From assembly GCF_001645185.1 (NCBI RefSeq), contig NZ_LXTQ01000030.1, positions 186,001-250,000 of the forward strand: a stretch of 64,000 bases of DNA. Reading direction: 5' to 3'. Made by a program: the position numbers and the translations under genes. This stretch comes from Methylobacillus sp. MM3 (GTDB lineage: Bacteria > Pseudomonadota > Gammaproteobacteria > Burkholderiales > Methylophilaceae). The number at the start of each line of letters is the position of its first letter. Position 1 is the first letter of the stretch. The notes below the pieces were generated by a model. It worked only from the letters and a program-made list of their open reading frames with translations, was not told the origin of the DNA and did not search any database. Positions 19,570 to 27,778 of the stretch are shown in pieces.

Positions 19570-20298
19570 TCAAAGATTCAGCTGAATCTCGCGCTCCACC
19601 GGCGACGGTTCGAAACCGCGCGATTCGTAATACTTGAAGATTGCCTCGACCACCTGCTTGGGATCGTCGATCACCTGCATCAGGTCCATGTCTTCGGGGC
19701 TGATCATGCCTTCCGGCACCATTACATTGCGGAACCAGTCGAGCATGCCTCGCCAGAACGGCTCGCATACAAGGATGATGGGGATGCGACGCGTCTTGCC
19801 GGTCTGCACCAGCGTCAGCGCTTCCATGAGTTCATCCATTGTGCCGAAACCGCCCGGCATCACCACATACGCCACTGCAAACTTGACGAACATCACCTTG
19901 CGCGCGAAAAAATGCTGGAAGGTCTGGCTGATATCCTGATAGGCGTTCGCGTTTTGCTCGTGCGGCAGCTGGATATTGAGCCCGACGCTGGGCGACTTGC
20001 CGTAGTAGGCGCCCTTGTTGGCGGCCTCCATGATGCCGGGGCCGCCGCCGGAAATCACACTGAAGCCGGCGTTGGACAATTGACGCGAGATTTCCTCGGT
20101 CAGCTGGTAATAGGGATGGTCGGAAGGCGTACGTGCGCTGCCAAAAACGGACACCGCCGGGCTGATTTCCTTCAAGCGTTCCGTGGCCTCGACGAATTCT
20201 GCCATAATCTCGAACACGCGCCAGGACTCGCGCGCCGGATGCTCGCGATTGAGCACCTCGACGTCGGTGACCTTGGGAAGCTTATCTGCGACTGACAT
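19570..20298 (-). CDS. LOG family (TIGR00730-type) Rossmann-fold protein
   Basis: A 242-residue LOG/lysine-decarboxylase-like protein with the signatures SVFGSARTP (about 49-57), GGGPGIMEAANKGAY and PGGFGTMDELMEALTLVQTG. Family members cleave nucleoside 5'-monophosphates to release the base, and in plants activate cytokinins; the physiological role in this bacterium is unknown. The ATG faces polA across only 16 bp, so the promoters of both genes must lie inside the opposite coding sequence. Confidence 0.88.
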   Translation of the reverse strand: MSVADKLPKVTDVEVLNREHPARESWRVFEIMAEFVEATERLKEISPAVSVFGSARTPSDHPYYQLTEEISRQLSNAGFSVISGGGPGIMEAANKGAYYGKSPSVGLNIQLPHEQNANAYQDISQTFQHFFARKVMFVKFAVAYVVMPGGFGTMDELMEALTLVQTGKTRRIPIILVCEPFWRGMLDWFRNVMVPEGMISPEDMDLMQVIDDPKQVVEAIFKYYESRGFEPSPVEREIQLNL

Positions 20299-20314
20299 TC
20301 GGAACTCCCGCTTA

Positions 20315-23047
20315 ATGAAAACTTTATTGTTGGTAGACGGATCGTCTTACCTTTATCGTGCATTCCATGCCTTGCCCGACCTGCGCAACCGGCACCACGA
20401 ACCCACGGGGGCCATCTACGGCGTGCTCAACATGCTGCGCCGCCTGCATAAGGATTACCCAGCCGATTATAGCGCCTGCGTCTTCGATGCCAAGGGGAAA
20501 ACCTTCCGGGACGACATTTATGCCGAATACAAGGCGCATCGCCCACCGATGCCTGATGACCTGTCCTGCCAGATCGCGGCATTGCATGAAGCCATCGAGG
20601 GCATGGGCTGGCCTATCCTGATGGTGGATAACATGGAAGCCGACGACGTCATCGGCGCACTGGCGAAACAGGCCGAAGCCGCGGGCATGCGCACTGTTAT
20701 TTCCACTGGCGACAAGGACATCGCGCAACTGGTGAATCCGAATGTCACCCTGGTCAACACCATGACCAACGAGATCCTCGATGAAGCCGGCGTGGAACGA
20801 AAGTTCGGCTTGCCCCCGTCATTGATCGTCGATTACCTGACACTGGTCGGCGATGCGGTAGACAACGTGCCCGGCGTGGAAAAAGTCGGCCCCAAGACCG
20901 CCGTAAAATGGCTGACCCAATATGGCACGCTGGATAACCTGGTCGAACATGCCAACGAAATTACCGGCGTGGTCGGCGAAAACCTGCGCAAGGCTTTGCC
21001 CTGGCTTCCAACCGCTCGTCAACTGATCACTATCAAGTGCGATGTGCAATTGCCGATGGGGCTGCATGATCTGACGCACCGGGAGCAGAACAAGAGCAAG
21101 CTCGCCGAACTGTATGAACGACTCGAATTCAAGTCCTGGCTACGCGAACTCACCGCCGGCGACGCCCCGCCGCCGCCCGAACCCGGCCAGCCACACCCGT
21201 CCGCGCTGCAGATGGGGCTGGAACTGGGCAGCGTGGTCAAGACCCGCAATTACGAAACCATCCTGACCGAAGAAGCCTTGCAGCGCTGGCTCAACAAGAT
21301 CGCGAATGCCGCACTGGTCTGCTTCGACACGGAAACCACTAGCCTCGACCCGCTTGCCGCACGCATCGTCGGGATGTCCTTCGCCACTGACGGCGGGGAA
21401 GCCGCATATTTGCCGCTGACGCACGACTATGCCGGCGTACCGCAGCAACTGCCATTCGACGCCACCTTGGCGCGCGTGAAACCGCTGCTGGAAAGCCCGG
21501 CCGTGCTCAAGGTCGGGCAGAACCTCAAATACGACAAGCATGTACTCGCCAACCACGGCATAGCACTCAACGGCATCGCCCACGACACGCTGCTGCAAAG
21601 CTACGTGCTGGAAAGCCATCGCCAGCGCAATATGGACGACCTCGCGCTGCGCCATCTCGGCGTGCGCACGATCACCTTCGAAGAGGTCGCCGGCAAGGGC
21701 GCCAAGCAGGTCGGCTTCAATCAGGTCGCGCTGGAACAGGCGTCGGAATATGCGGCCGAGGATGCGGACATTACGCTGCAACTGCACCAGACGCTGTTCC
21801 CGCAACTGCAGTGCGACAAGAAGCTGGAGTTCGTCTATCGCGAGATCGAAATGCCGGTGATGGAAATCCTGTTCCGCATGGAGCGCACCGGCGTACTCAT
21901 CGATGGGAAGATGCTGCAAGCGCAAAGCCACGAACTCGGCCATAAGCTGATCACGCTGGAACAGCAGGCGCACGCGCTCGCCGGGCAGCCGTTCAACCTC
22001 GGCTCGCCCAAGCAACTGCAGGAAATCCTGTTCGGCAAGCTCGGCATCAAGCCGCTCAAGAAAACCCCGAGCGGTACGCCTTCGACCGACGAAGACGTGC
22101 TGCAGGAACTGGCGCTGGATCATCCATTGCCCAAGGTGCTGCTGGAATACCGCGGCCTGTCCAAGCTGAAATCGACCTATACCGACAAGCTGCCCAAGAT
22201 GGTCAACCCCGTCACCGGTCGCGTGCACACCAACTACAGCCAGGCTGTTGCGATCACCGGCCGCCTGGCAAGCAATGATCCCAACCTTCAGAATATTCCG
22301 GTCCGCACGGCCGAAGGTCGCCGCATTCGCGAAGCGTTCATTGCCCCGCCCGGCCATGTGATCGTCTCTGCCGACTACTCGCAGGTCGAGCTGCGCATCA
22401 TGGCGCATTTGTCACAGGATGAAGGCTTGCTCAAGGCCTTCGCCGCCGGCGAAGATATTCACCGCGCAACTGCATCCGAAATCTTCGGCTGCACGCGCGA
22501 AGAAGTCAGCAGCGAGCAGCGCCGCTACGCCAAGGTCATCAATTTCGGCCTAATCTACGGCATGTCCGCCTTCGGCCTCGCCAGCAATCTCAACATCGAG
22601 CGTTCCGCCGCGCAGAGCTACATCGAACGCTATTTCGCCCGCTACCCCGGCGTGCGCCGCTACATGGACGAGACCCGCATGCTCGCCCGCCAGCAAGGCT
22701 ACGTCGAAACCATCTTCGGCCGCCGGCTATGGGTGCCCGAAATCAACAGCCCCAACGGCATGCGCCGCCAAGGCGCCGAACGCGCCGCGATCAACGCCCC
22801 GATGCAGGGAACGGCCGCCGACCTCATCAAGCTGGCGATGATCGCTGTCGAGAAATGGCTGCTGGATCAGAAGATCGGTACCAGGATGGTGATGCAGGTA
22901 CACGACGAATTGGTACTGGAAGTCCCTGAGTCGGAACTGGAGCTAATCAAAATGGAATTGCCGCGATTGATGGGCGGGGTGGCAAGGCTGGACGTGCCAT
23001 TGGAAGTGGAAACCGGCGTAGGGCCGAACTGGGAAAGTGCGCATTAA
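20315..23047 (+). CDS. polA: DNA polymerase I
   Basis: A 910-residue family A polymerase. Start ATG 20315 gives KTLLLVDGSSYLYRAFHALP, the canonical N-terminus; the frame is open further upstream but overlaps the divergent LOG gene. Three domains: 5'-3' exonuclease (1 to about 290), 3'-5' exonuclease with FDTETTSLDP and KYDKHVL (about 330-500; DTE metal site intact), and polymerase with motif A DYSQVELRIMAH near 687, motif B RRYAKVINFGLIYG, and motif C QVHDELVLE. It serves Okazaki processing and repair. An integron cassette array starts 220 bp after its stop. Confidence 0.98.
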   Translation: MKTLLLVDGSSYLYRAFHALPDLRNRHHEPTGAIYGVLNMLRRLHKDYPADYSACVFDAKGKTFRDDIYAEYKAHRPPMPDDLSCQIAALHEAIEGMGWPILMVDNMEADDVIGALAKQAEAAGMRTVISTGDKDIAQLVNPNVTLVNTMTNEILDEAGVERKFGLPPSLIVDYLTLVGDAVDNVPGVEKVGPKTAVKWLTQYGTLDNLVEHANEITGVVGENLRKALPWLPTARQLITIKCDVQLPMGLHDLTHREQNKSKLAELYERLEFKSWLRELTAGDAPPPPEPGQPHPSALQMGLELGSVVKTRNYETILTEEALQRWLNKIANAALVCFDTETTSLDPLAARIVGMSFATDGGEAAYLPLTHDYAGVPQQLPFDATLARVKPLLESPAVLKVGQNLKYDKHVLANHGIALNGIAHDTLLQSYVLESHRQRNMDDLALRHLGVRTITFEEVAGKGAKQVGFNQVALEQASEYAAEDADITLQLHQTLFPQLQCDKKLEFVYREIEMPVMEILFRMERTGVLIDGKMLQAQSHELGHKLITLEQQAHALAGQPFNLGSPKQLQEILFGKLGIKPLKKTPSGTPSTDEDVLQELALDHPLPKVLLEYRGLSKLKSTYTDKLPKMVNPVTGRVHTNYSQAVAITGRLASNDPNLQNIPVRTAEGRRIREAFIAPPGHVIVSADYSQVELRIMAHLSQDEGLLKAFAAGEDIHRATASEIFGCTREEVSSEQRRYAKVINFGLIYGMSAFGLASNLNIERSAAQSYIERYFARYPGVRRYMDETRMLARQQGYVETIFGRRLWVPEINSPNGMRRQGAERAAINAPMQGTAADLIKLAMIAVEKWLLDQKIGTRMVMQVHDELVLEVPESELELIKMELPRLMGGVARLDVPLEVETGVGPNWESAH

Positions 23048-23208
23048 ACGGAAGACCCCTGTTCGACTACGGTTGTGAAGTACAAAACAATAGCTTTTGA
23101 GCCTTCAAACGCTTAACTAAAGGGTGACGTGCTAAAACTGCCGCCAGTCACGGAAAATGTCGCGAATAAAATTGTTAACTTATTGCTAATAAACTGGATT
23201 CAATAAAA

Positions 23209-23240
23209 TTGAAATTTTTATCCACCTGTCCTGATAAAAT
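23209..23240 (+). promoter_or_regulatory. Candidate promoter driving the cassette array
   Basis: TTGAAA (23209-23214) and extended -10 TGATAAAAT (23232-23240, hexamer TAAAAT), 20-bp spacing. It lies 30 bp upstream of the first recombination core, where an integron Pc-like promoter would sit. The AT-rich gap 23048-23269 shows no integrase remnant that I can recognise. Confidence 0.4.
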
Positions 23241-23289
23241 TTTAAGTATTTTATTGGGGTCTACTTTACGTTAGGCGGAATTGCCCATC

Positions 23290-23673
23290 ATGCTTATGGT
23301 AGTTTTTCGTCTACTTTGGCCAGCCCTAATCATTGAGGCTGCTCTTGTAGCATTAAATTGGTTTGTGCTGCCGACACGGGTGTTATGGATGCATTACGCA
23401 TTTCTTTTTGTATCCTTGGCTGTGCTGCCATTTTTTGTTGGTTGGCGTTTGCGAGCCATTAATATGTCGCCTACACGTTGTGCACTCTGGGGGCCAGTTA
23501 TTTCCCTCGTTTCGCTTTTGGGGGCGGCAATTGCAGCTACGCTTGGCCGTACTAGTTGGGGCGAATACTTGGCCTTTTTTATTGTCACGGCCTTTATAGT
23601 TGTTGGCCCACAAATTTTGTTTTCATTTCTAGGGGCGAAATATGGCAACTCTTTATTCCGTACTACCGCCTAA
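23290..23673 (+). CDS. Cassette 1: small integral membrane protein
   Basis: A 127-residue hydrophobic protein of unknown function with about four membrane segments (LLWPALIIEAALVALNWFVL, YAFLFVSLAVLPFFVGW, LWGPVISLVSLLGAAIAATL, YLAFFIVTAFIVVGPQILF). The ATG at 23290 is chosen because GGCGGAA sits 9 bp upstream; a TTG at 23281 would leave no spacing. The stop TAA lies inside the attC1 left core. AT-rich codon use differs from chromosomal neighbours. No family recognised. Confidence 0.7.
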   Translation: MLMVVFRLLWPALIIEAALVALNWFVLPTRVLWMHYAFLFVSLAVLPFFVGWRLRAINMSPTRCALWGPVISLVSLLGAAIAATLGRTSWGEYLAFFIVTAFIVVGPQILFSFLGAKYGNSLFRTTA

Positions 23674-23790
23674 CCCCTCGGTCAAGCGGGACTGGCCGAA
23701 ATACTGCTTCTTTGCGGTTGTCGGCAATTTGATCCTGACAGGCTCCGGCTACCACTCCGGGCGGCCAGCCCCTTACCTCAAACGTTATGC
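23668..23790 (+). other. attC1 recombination site (123 bp)
   Basis: Left core GCCTAAC (23668-23674) and right core GTTATGC (23784-23790). Inner arms GGGACTGGCC and GGCCAGCCCC pair, with a long central loop of about 70 bp. It is the longest of the four sites. Confidence 0.85.
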
Positions 23791-23793
23791 CTC

Positions 23794-24255
23794 ATGAGCA
23801 ATGACCCGATAGCCAAAGTCTTGTTTCGCGTCCCGGACGATGAGGGTAGCGCAACAGTCGAGATGCTTTGGACCATCCCGCTTGGGGACGAGCGATACAA
23901 ATTGGACAACTCGCCTTTTTATGCGTACGGCGTCTCGTGGCAGGACACTGTCTTTGCGCCTGTCGACGCACAAGAGGGCTTGCCCACGTTCCAGTCCGTT
24001 GTCGCAAAGTCCGGCAATCGCACAGTCCGGATCATCCTTGACCCGCCCGTTTCTCCTGGCAATACCTCGGATCAGGTGCTCCAAGGTCTAGTCGCGCTCG
24101 GCTGCAGCTACGAGGGCGCCAATCCCGGGTACATGTCGGTCAACATTCCGCCTGGCATAGAGTTGCAACAGGTGTGCTCGTACCTCGTCCAACAGGATGC
24201 GCAGTGGGAGCATGCAGATCCAACGTATGAGTCACTGTTCCCGGATGAGGCATAA
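23794..24255 (+). CDS. Cassette 2: DUF4265 domain-containing protein
   Basis: A 153-residue soluble protein matching DUF4265: VLFRVPDDEGSATVEMLW near the start, then RYKLDNSPFYAYGVSWQDTV and VAKSGNRTVRI. The fold and function of this family are unknown; it occurs scattered in bacteria, often in mobile regions. The ATG begins 4 nt after attC1, leaving no Shine-Dalgarno outside the recombination site, and the stop overlaps the attC2 left core (GCATAAC). GC content is closer to the chromosome than cassettes 1 and 4. Confidence 0.85.
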   Translation: MSNDPIAKVLFRVPDDEGSATVEMLWTIPLGDERYKLDNSPFYAYGVSWQDTVFAPVDAQEGLPTFQSVVAKSGNRTVRIILDPPVSPGNTSDQVLQGLVALGCSYEGANPGYMSVNIPPGIELQQVCSYLVQQDAQWEHADPTYESLFPDEA

Positions 24256-24309
24256 CAATTCATTCAAGCCGAAGCCGCTTCGCGGCTCGGCTTAATTCAG
24301 GCGTTAGGT
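24250..24309 (+). other. attC2 recombination site (60 bp)
   Basis: Cores GCATAAC (24250-24256) and GTTAGGT (24303-24309). Between them AAGCCGA and TCGGCTT arms flank a GCCGC-TTC-GCGGC type hairpin; this is a compact site of the classic 59-base-element size. Confidence 0.95.
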
Positions 24310-24319
24310 TGCAGAGCTC

Positions 24320-24697
24320 ATGACCCTCAGACAGCGTCGACTCATCTGGAGTTGGATTGCAGGCTGTGCGTTGCTTCTCCTTGCCACGACATTTCACTGG
24401 ATCGGCTGGCTCTTGGTGCCATTCGCCGCATGGGGAAGGGCTACAGCAAACATTGGTTCGGAATCGGAGGCGGCAGGCCGCTCCCGTCTGGCGGAAATCT
24501 TAGCGGAGTATCCTCTACTGAAAGTCTGGTTCGGGGCCTGCGCTATCACATTCTTCTTAGGAGCCGTCTACGTGATCCGCGAAGGAATAAACCTGTTCGA
24601 CACCTTCGGCTCCATTGCGATTCCATTCGCTGTCCTTATTGCGCCGCTCGTGTTCGTTCTGGAGCGTGAGCGGTTCGAGGAGTTTGGGGAGAACTAG
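24320..24697 (+). CDS. Cassette 3: small membrane protein
   Basis: A 125-residue protein of unknown function with three likely membrane spans (LIWSWIAGCALLLLATTFHW continuing into IGWLLVPFAAWG, VWFGACAITFFLGAVYVI, and SIAIPFAVLIAPLVFVL) and a charged C-terminus (ERERFEEFGEN). The start ATG lies 10 nt after the attC2 core. The stop TAG is 7 nt before attC3. No family recognised. Confidence 0.72.
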   Translation: MTLRQRRLIWSWIAGCALLLLATTFHWIGWLLVPFAAWGRATANIGSESEAAGRSRLAEILAEYPLLKVWFGACAITFFLGAVYVIREGINLFDTFGSIAIPFAVLIAPLVFVLERERFEEFGEN

Positions 24698-24703
24698 CGT
24701 GCA

Positions 24704-24763
24704 ACCTAACCCATCCATCAAGCGGGACGCGCTTAAGCGCGCCCCTTATGTCAAACGTTAGGC
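24704..24763 (+). other. attC3 recombination site (60 bp)
   Basis: Cores ACCTAAC (24704-24710) and GTTAGGC (24757-24763), with arms AAGCGGGACGCGC and GCGCGCCCCTT forming a strong stem around a short loop. Confidence 0.95.
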
Positions 24764-24771
24764 TTATAAAC

Positions 24772-25140
24772 GTGAATTCAATTGCAGCTTGCTCACTTGG
24801 GTGCTTGTGTTTTATTTCATCTCTAGGCGCATATGCTGAAGGCTTTCAGTCCTATGAAGCTGGTACATATCCAATTCGTGCACGTATTGAAGTAATCAAT
24901 AAAACCATCACGGATATTGAGTCGAGCCTGAAGGCTGCTGATTTATCGCCAAAAGAAAAAGAACTCCTTGATGAATGTTTGCGACAGTACGCGACGGAAA
25001 AGAAACAGCTTGAGGCAGATTTGGAAGCCGGGCGAAAATTAAATCAGTCAGGCTTGGTAAATTACCTCTCCGCAGATACTGAGCAAGAGTGTGCCAGCCT
25101 AACTCATCATTCAAGCGGGACGCCTAACGGCGCCCCTTAA
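24772..25140 (+). CDS. Cassette 4: small secreted protein with attC-encoded tail
   Basis: A 122-residue protein beginning at GTG 24772, 8 nt after attC3, with a signal peptide (VNSIAACSLGCLCFISSLGAYA). The mature part is short, with a charged helical region (DIESSLKAADLSPKEKELLDE, then KKQLEADLEAGRK) that looks coiled-coil. The last about 14 residues (LTHHSSGTPNGAP) are encoded by attC4 itself, so the cassette's stop codon lies within the recombination site. An in-frame ATG at 24748 falls inside attC3 and would disrupt the signal peptide. No family recognised. Confidence 0.65.
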   Translation: MNSIAACSLGCLCFISSLGAYAEGFQSYEAGTYPIRARIEVINKTITDIESSLKAADLSPKEKELLDECLRQYATEKKQLEADLEAGRKLNQSGLVNYLSADTEQECASLTHHSSGTPNGAP

Positions 25141-25154
25141 TTCAGACGTTAAGC
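25097..25154 (+). other. attC4 recombination site (58 bp), end of array
   Basis: Cores GCCTAAC (25097-25103) and GTTAAGC (25148-25154); arms AAGCGGGACGCC and GGCGCCCCTT. No further attC follows, so this closes the array about 160 bp before the carbonic anhydrase gene. Confidence 0.93.
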
Positions 25155-25314
25155 GTTTTTGACATGGTTCGTACTGGGCACAGATAAATCACAACGCTCG
25201 CCAATCATTCCCAAATCAGCGGTCTAACTCATTGCGGCAGGCGTGTCATACCGATATGCCGCGCGACCCCACCGCAAAAACCTGCCTTCACAAGGTGCAA
25301 AGGAGGTGAGTCCC

Positions 25315-25899
25315 ATGAGCAACATTCAGAATGAAGTATTGGCAGCAAACACCGAATACGCTGCAGATTTCGGCGACAAGGGAAATCTGCCGCTGCCACC
25401 GGCCCGCCGTTTCGCAATCCTTACCTGCATGGACGCCCGTCTCGACCCGGCCAAATACGCTGGCCTCGCCGAAGGCGACGCCCACGTGATCCGCAACGCT
25501 GGCGGCCGGGCGAGCGACGATGCGATACGCTCGCTGGTCATTTCTTACAAACTGCTGGGCACGCGAGAATGGTTTGTGATCCACCACACGAATTGCGGAA
25601 TGGAATTATTCACCAACGACATCATGCGCGATCTGCTGGCGAACAGTTTAAAGGCGGCAACGCTGGGCCACAGCGGCTGGCACAATCCGGGCGAAGGCCC
25701 TGGTTCCCCAGAGGGCGGCTACATCAACTGGCTGACATTTTCCGATAATTCCCGAAGTGTGGTGGAGGACGTCATGCGTATCCGCAACCATCCGCTGGTA
25801 CCGAATGACATTCCGATCTATGGCTATATCTATGATGTGAAAACCGGAAAGCTTGTGGAGGTGCCGGAAGCCATGACAGCTGGCAAGGCGACGAAGTAG
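25315..25899 (+). CDS. Beta-class carbonic anhydrase
   Basis: A 194-residue cytosolic enzyme interconverting CO2 and bicarbonate. The zinc site is visible as CMDARLD (Cys and Asp-Arg dyad, about residue 38) and HHTNCG (about 90-95). [15 protein letters not shown] is the conserved active-site helix. A near-perfect AGGAGGTGA (25301-25309) fixes the ATG. It is probably a single-gene unit immediately after the cassette array. Confidence 0.93.
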   Translation: MSNIQNEVLAANTEYAADFGDKGNLPLPPARRFAILTCMDARLDPAKYAGLAEGDAHVIRNAGGRASDDAIRSLVISYKLLGTREWFVIHHTNCGMELFTNDIMRDLLANSLKAATLGHSGWHNPGEGPGSPEGGYINWLTFSDNSRSVVEDVMRIRNHPLVPNDIPIYGYIYDVKTGKLVEVPEAMTAGKATK

Positions 25900-26013
25900 A
25901 CGAGCAGAACGACGCGCTTACATATAGCGGAACATCAGAGCCTTTTCGGCAATCGCCATGCCTGTGGCGCACAGTCGAAATCGCGGCATAGTTCCGGTAG
26001 ACTGCGATACTTT

Positions 26014-26040
26014 CGCTACAGGCTGCTCGCCCCGGTAGCG
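26014..26040. repeat. Short inverted repeat in the gap before the YigZ gene
   Basis: CGCTAC (26014-26019) and GTAGCG (26035-26040) flank a GC-rich loop. It shares the GTAGCG edge with the REP-like repeats elsewhere in the window. The rest of the 25900-26068 gap shows nothing clear. Confidence 0.35.
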
Positions 26041-26068
26041 CTCGCGATTTTCAAAACGGTTTCTTCAT

Positions 26069-26635
26069 TTGCAACGCATACTCCAGCCCGGCCAGGCCGA
26101 CCAGACCATCAATAAATCCCGCTTCATCGCCGCCGCCGAATATTGCGCCGACGAACGCGCGGTGATGCTGATGCTGCGCCGCCTCGCCACCCAGCACTCC
26201 CACGCGCATCACCTCGCCTTCGCCTACAAAATCCGCAGCGATGAAGGCATCCTGCAGCGCTTTCATGATGCCGGCGAGCCATCCGGCACTGCGGGGAAGC
26301 CCATCATGCAATACTTGGAAGGGCACGATCTGATCAATGCCTGCGTAGCTGTGGTGCGCTATTACGGCGGCATCAATCTCGGCACCGGCGGCCTTGCCCG
26401 CGCCTACGGCGGCACGGCCAAACTCGCCATCGACGCGGCAAAACTGGGGGCATTTGTCGAAATGCGCCAGATTCGCGTGGTGCTGGACTACGCCAAACTG
26501 GATGGTTTTACTCGCGAGCTGACAAAACTGCACGGTGAAATTCTGGACAAGGATTTCGGCGAGCGCGTAACTGTCGTTGCCTCCCTTCCTGCCGATCAGG
26601 CGCCAGCCTTGCTCGGACGCTACGGAGAGAAATAA
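26069..26635 (+). CDS. YigZ/IMPACT family protein
   Basis: A 188-residue protein with the UPF0029 N-terminal domain: INKSRFIAAAEYC near 15, SDEGILQRFHDAGEPSGTAGKP, and VVRYYGGINLGTGGLARAYG. It also has the C-terminal DUF1949 domain. IMPACT relatives modulate translation stress signalling in eukaryotes; the bacterial role is unclear. The TTG start at 26069 leaves the usual 16-18 residues ahead of the KSRF motif; no ATG fits, and the RBS is weak. Confidence 0.88.
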   Translation: MQRILQPGQADQTINKSRFIAAAEYCADERAVMLMLRRLATQHSHAHHLAFAYKIRSDEGILQRFHDAGEPSGTAGKPIMQYLEGHDLINACVAVVRYYGGINLGTGGLARAYGGTAKLAIDAAKLGAFVEMRQIRVVLDYAKLDGFTRELTKLHGEILDKDFGERVTVVASLPADQAPALLGRYGEK

Positions 26636-26784
26636 ACTGCCTTATCGTCCATCAAGATTTTTTTACTGATTGGTTTTCCGCGTCCGGAATGTGTATATTT
26701 GCATTTCAAAACACATGCCCGCCACAAGCGTAGGCAATAAAAACAGCAGCTCTCTATCCAGAATATAAAAATGTCGAGGGGAAC

Positions 26785-27753
26785 ATGGGTACGGCCAATG
26801 CTGAAAACGAAACGCTCTTGCCAATTTCCGTACTTTGTCTTAACCCTGCCGTAGATGTCACCTACGAACTTCCTCATCTCATCGCCAACCAGAAAACCTA
26901 CGCCACGAGCACCCGTTACGATCCGGGAGGCAATGGCATCAACGTTGGCCGGGCGTTAAGGCGGCTGCATACGCCCGCCGAAACGTTCTGCGTTATCGGC
27001 GGAGAAATGGGCGAGTTTCTCAAGCGCATGCTGGCCCGGCAATTGCACAAGGTCTTTTATGAGGAAGTGGATGGCGAGACGCGCATCAACGGCACCGTCC
27101 TCGAGCGCGAGAGCGATACGCAATATGAAGTCAGCGGTATCGGCCCCGTGCTTTCGCCTGAACATCTGGAGCATTTGATAGAAAACTTCGTGCAGGCCAC
27201 AGGTCAGGGTATGGCCGTCATTACCGGCTCCATCCAGCCGAATGTCTCGGTCGAACTTTACGCGGAGCTTGCCGCGCGGGTCCGGCAGCAAGGAGGAACG
27301 GCGATCGTGGATGCCCCGGTCAAGCTGTTGCGTCACGCAATTGAAGGGAAGCCCTTCTTGATCAAGCCCAATCTGTTCGAACTCGAATCGCTGCTCAACA
27401 AGCCTTTGACCGGCATCGATGCAGTCGCCGCTGCAGCGCGCCGCATTCAGCAATCAGGCGTGGATTATGTCTGCGTTTCCATGGGACCGGACGATGCCTT
27501 GCTGGTGGGGCCGGATAATACCTACCTTGCCTCGGTTCCCGATGTCGTGGTCAGTGCGACCGTCGGCGCCGGCGATGCGATGGTGGCGGGTCTGACCGCC
27601 GCGTTTGCCAGAAATGCACCCGCGCATGAGGCCTTGCGGCAAGGTGTCGCCTGCGGTACCGGCACTGTCCAGCATCCGGGCACGGAGCTGTTTTCAGCGG
27701 AGGATATCGAACATCTGGTCCCACAGATCGAGATACACACGCTGGACAGGTGA
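26785..27753 (+). CDS. PfkB-family hexose-phosphate kinase (1-phosphofructokinase/Pfk-2 type)
   Basis: A 322-residue ribokinase-fold kinase. It carries LNPAVDVTYELP (substrate N-terminus of the FruK/PfkB group), DPGGNGINVGRALRRL, and the C-terminal signature TVGAGDAMVAGL with the catalytic Asp. The exact substrate (fructose 1-phosphate, fructose 6-phosphate or tagatose 6-phosphate) cannot be told from sequence; no PTS genes adjoin it. RBS GAGGGGAAC precedes the ATG. It converges on DUF1456. Confidence 0.85.
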   Translation: MGTANAENETLLPISVLCLNPAVDVTYELPHLIANQKTYATSTRYDPGGNGINVGRALRRLHTPAETFCVIGGEMGEFLKRMLARQLHKVFYEEVDGETRINGTVLERESDTQYEVSGIGPVLSPEHLEHLIENFVQATGQGMAVITGSIQPNVSVELYAELAARVRQQGGTAIVDAPVKLLRHAIEGKPFLIKPNLFELESLLNKPLTGIDAVAAAARRIQQSGVDYVCVSMGPDDALLVGPDNTYLASVPDVVVSATVGAGDAMVAGLTAAFARNAPAHEALRQGVACGTGTVQHPGTELFSAEDIEHLVPQIEIHTLDR

Positions 27754-27778
27754 TTGCCGCATTCTCCTGAAAAAGTTA

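Larger units (their letters stand above)
23270..25154 (+). mobile_element. Integrase-less integron cassette array (CALIN), four cassettes
   Basis: A left recombination core GTTAGGC (23270-23276) is followed by four gene-attC units all on the plus strand. Each attC begins with an RYYYAAC-type core and ends with GTTRRRY-type core, with complementary inner arms (TCAAGCGGGAC.../...GCCCCTTA...). Cassette genes start a few bases after each core and end inside the next attC, as in true cassettes. No tyrosine-recombinase integrase is found in the window. Base composition is more AT-rich than flanking genes, especially cassettes 1 and 4. Confidence 0.93.

Noticed and set aside
20183..20314. Upstream-extended start for polA
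   Set aside because: Would overlap the divergent LOG gene by over 100 bp and lacks polymerase homology; MKTLLLVDGSS is the family N-terminus.
23048..23269. Integrase gene or remnant beside the cassette array
   Set aside because: No frame in this 220-bp gap shows tyrosine-recombinase motifs; it is too short and AT-rich to be convincing even as a relic.
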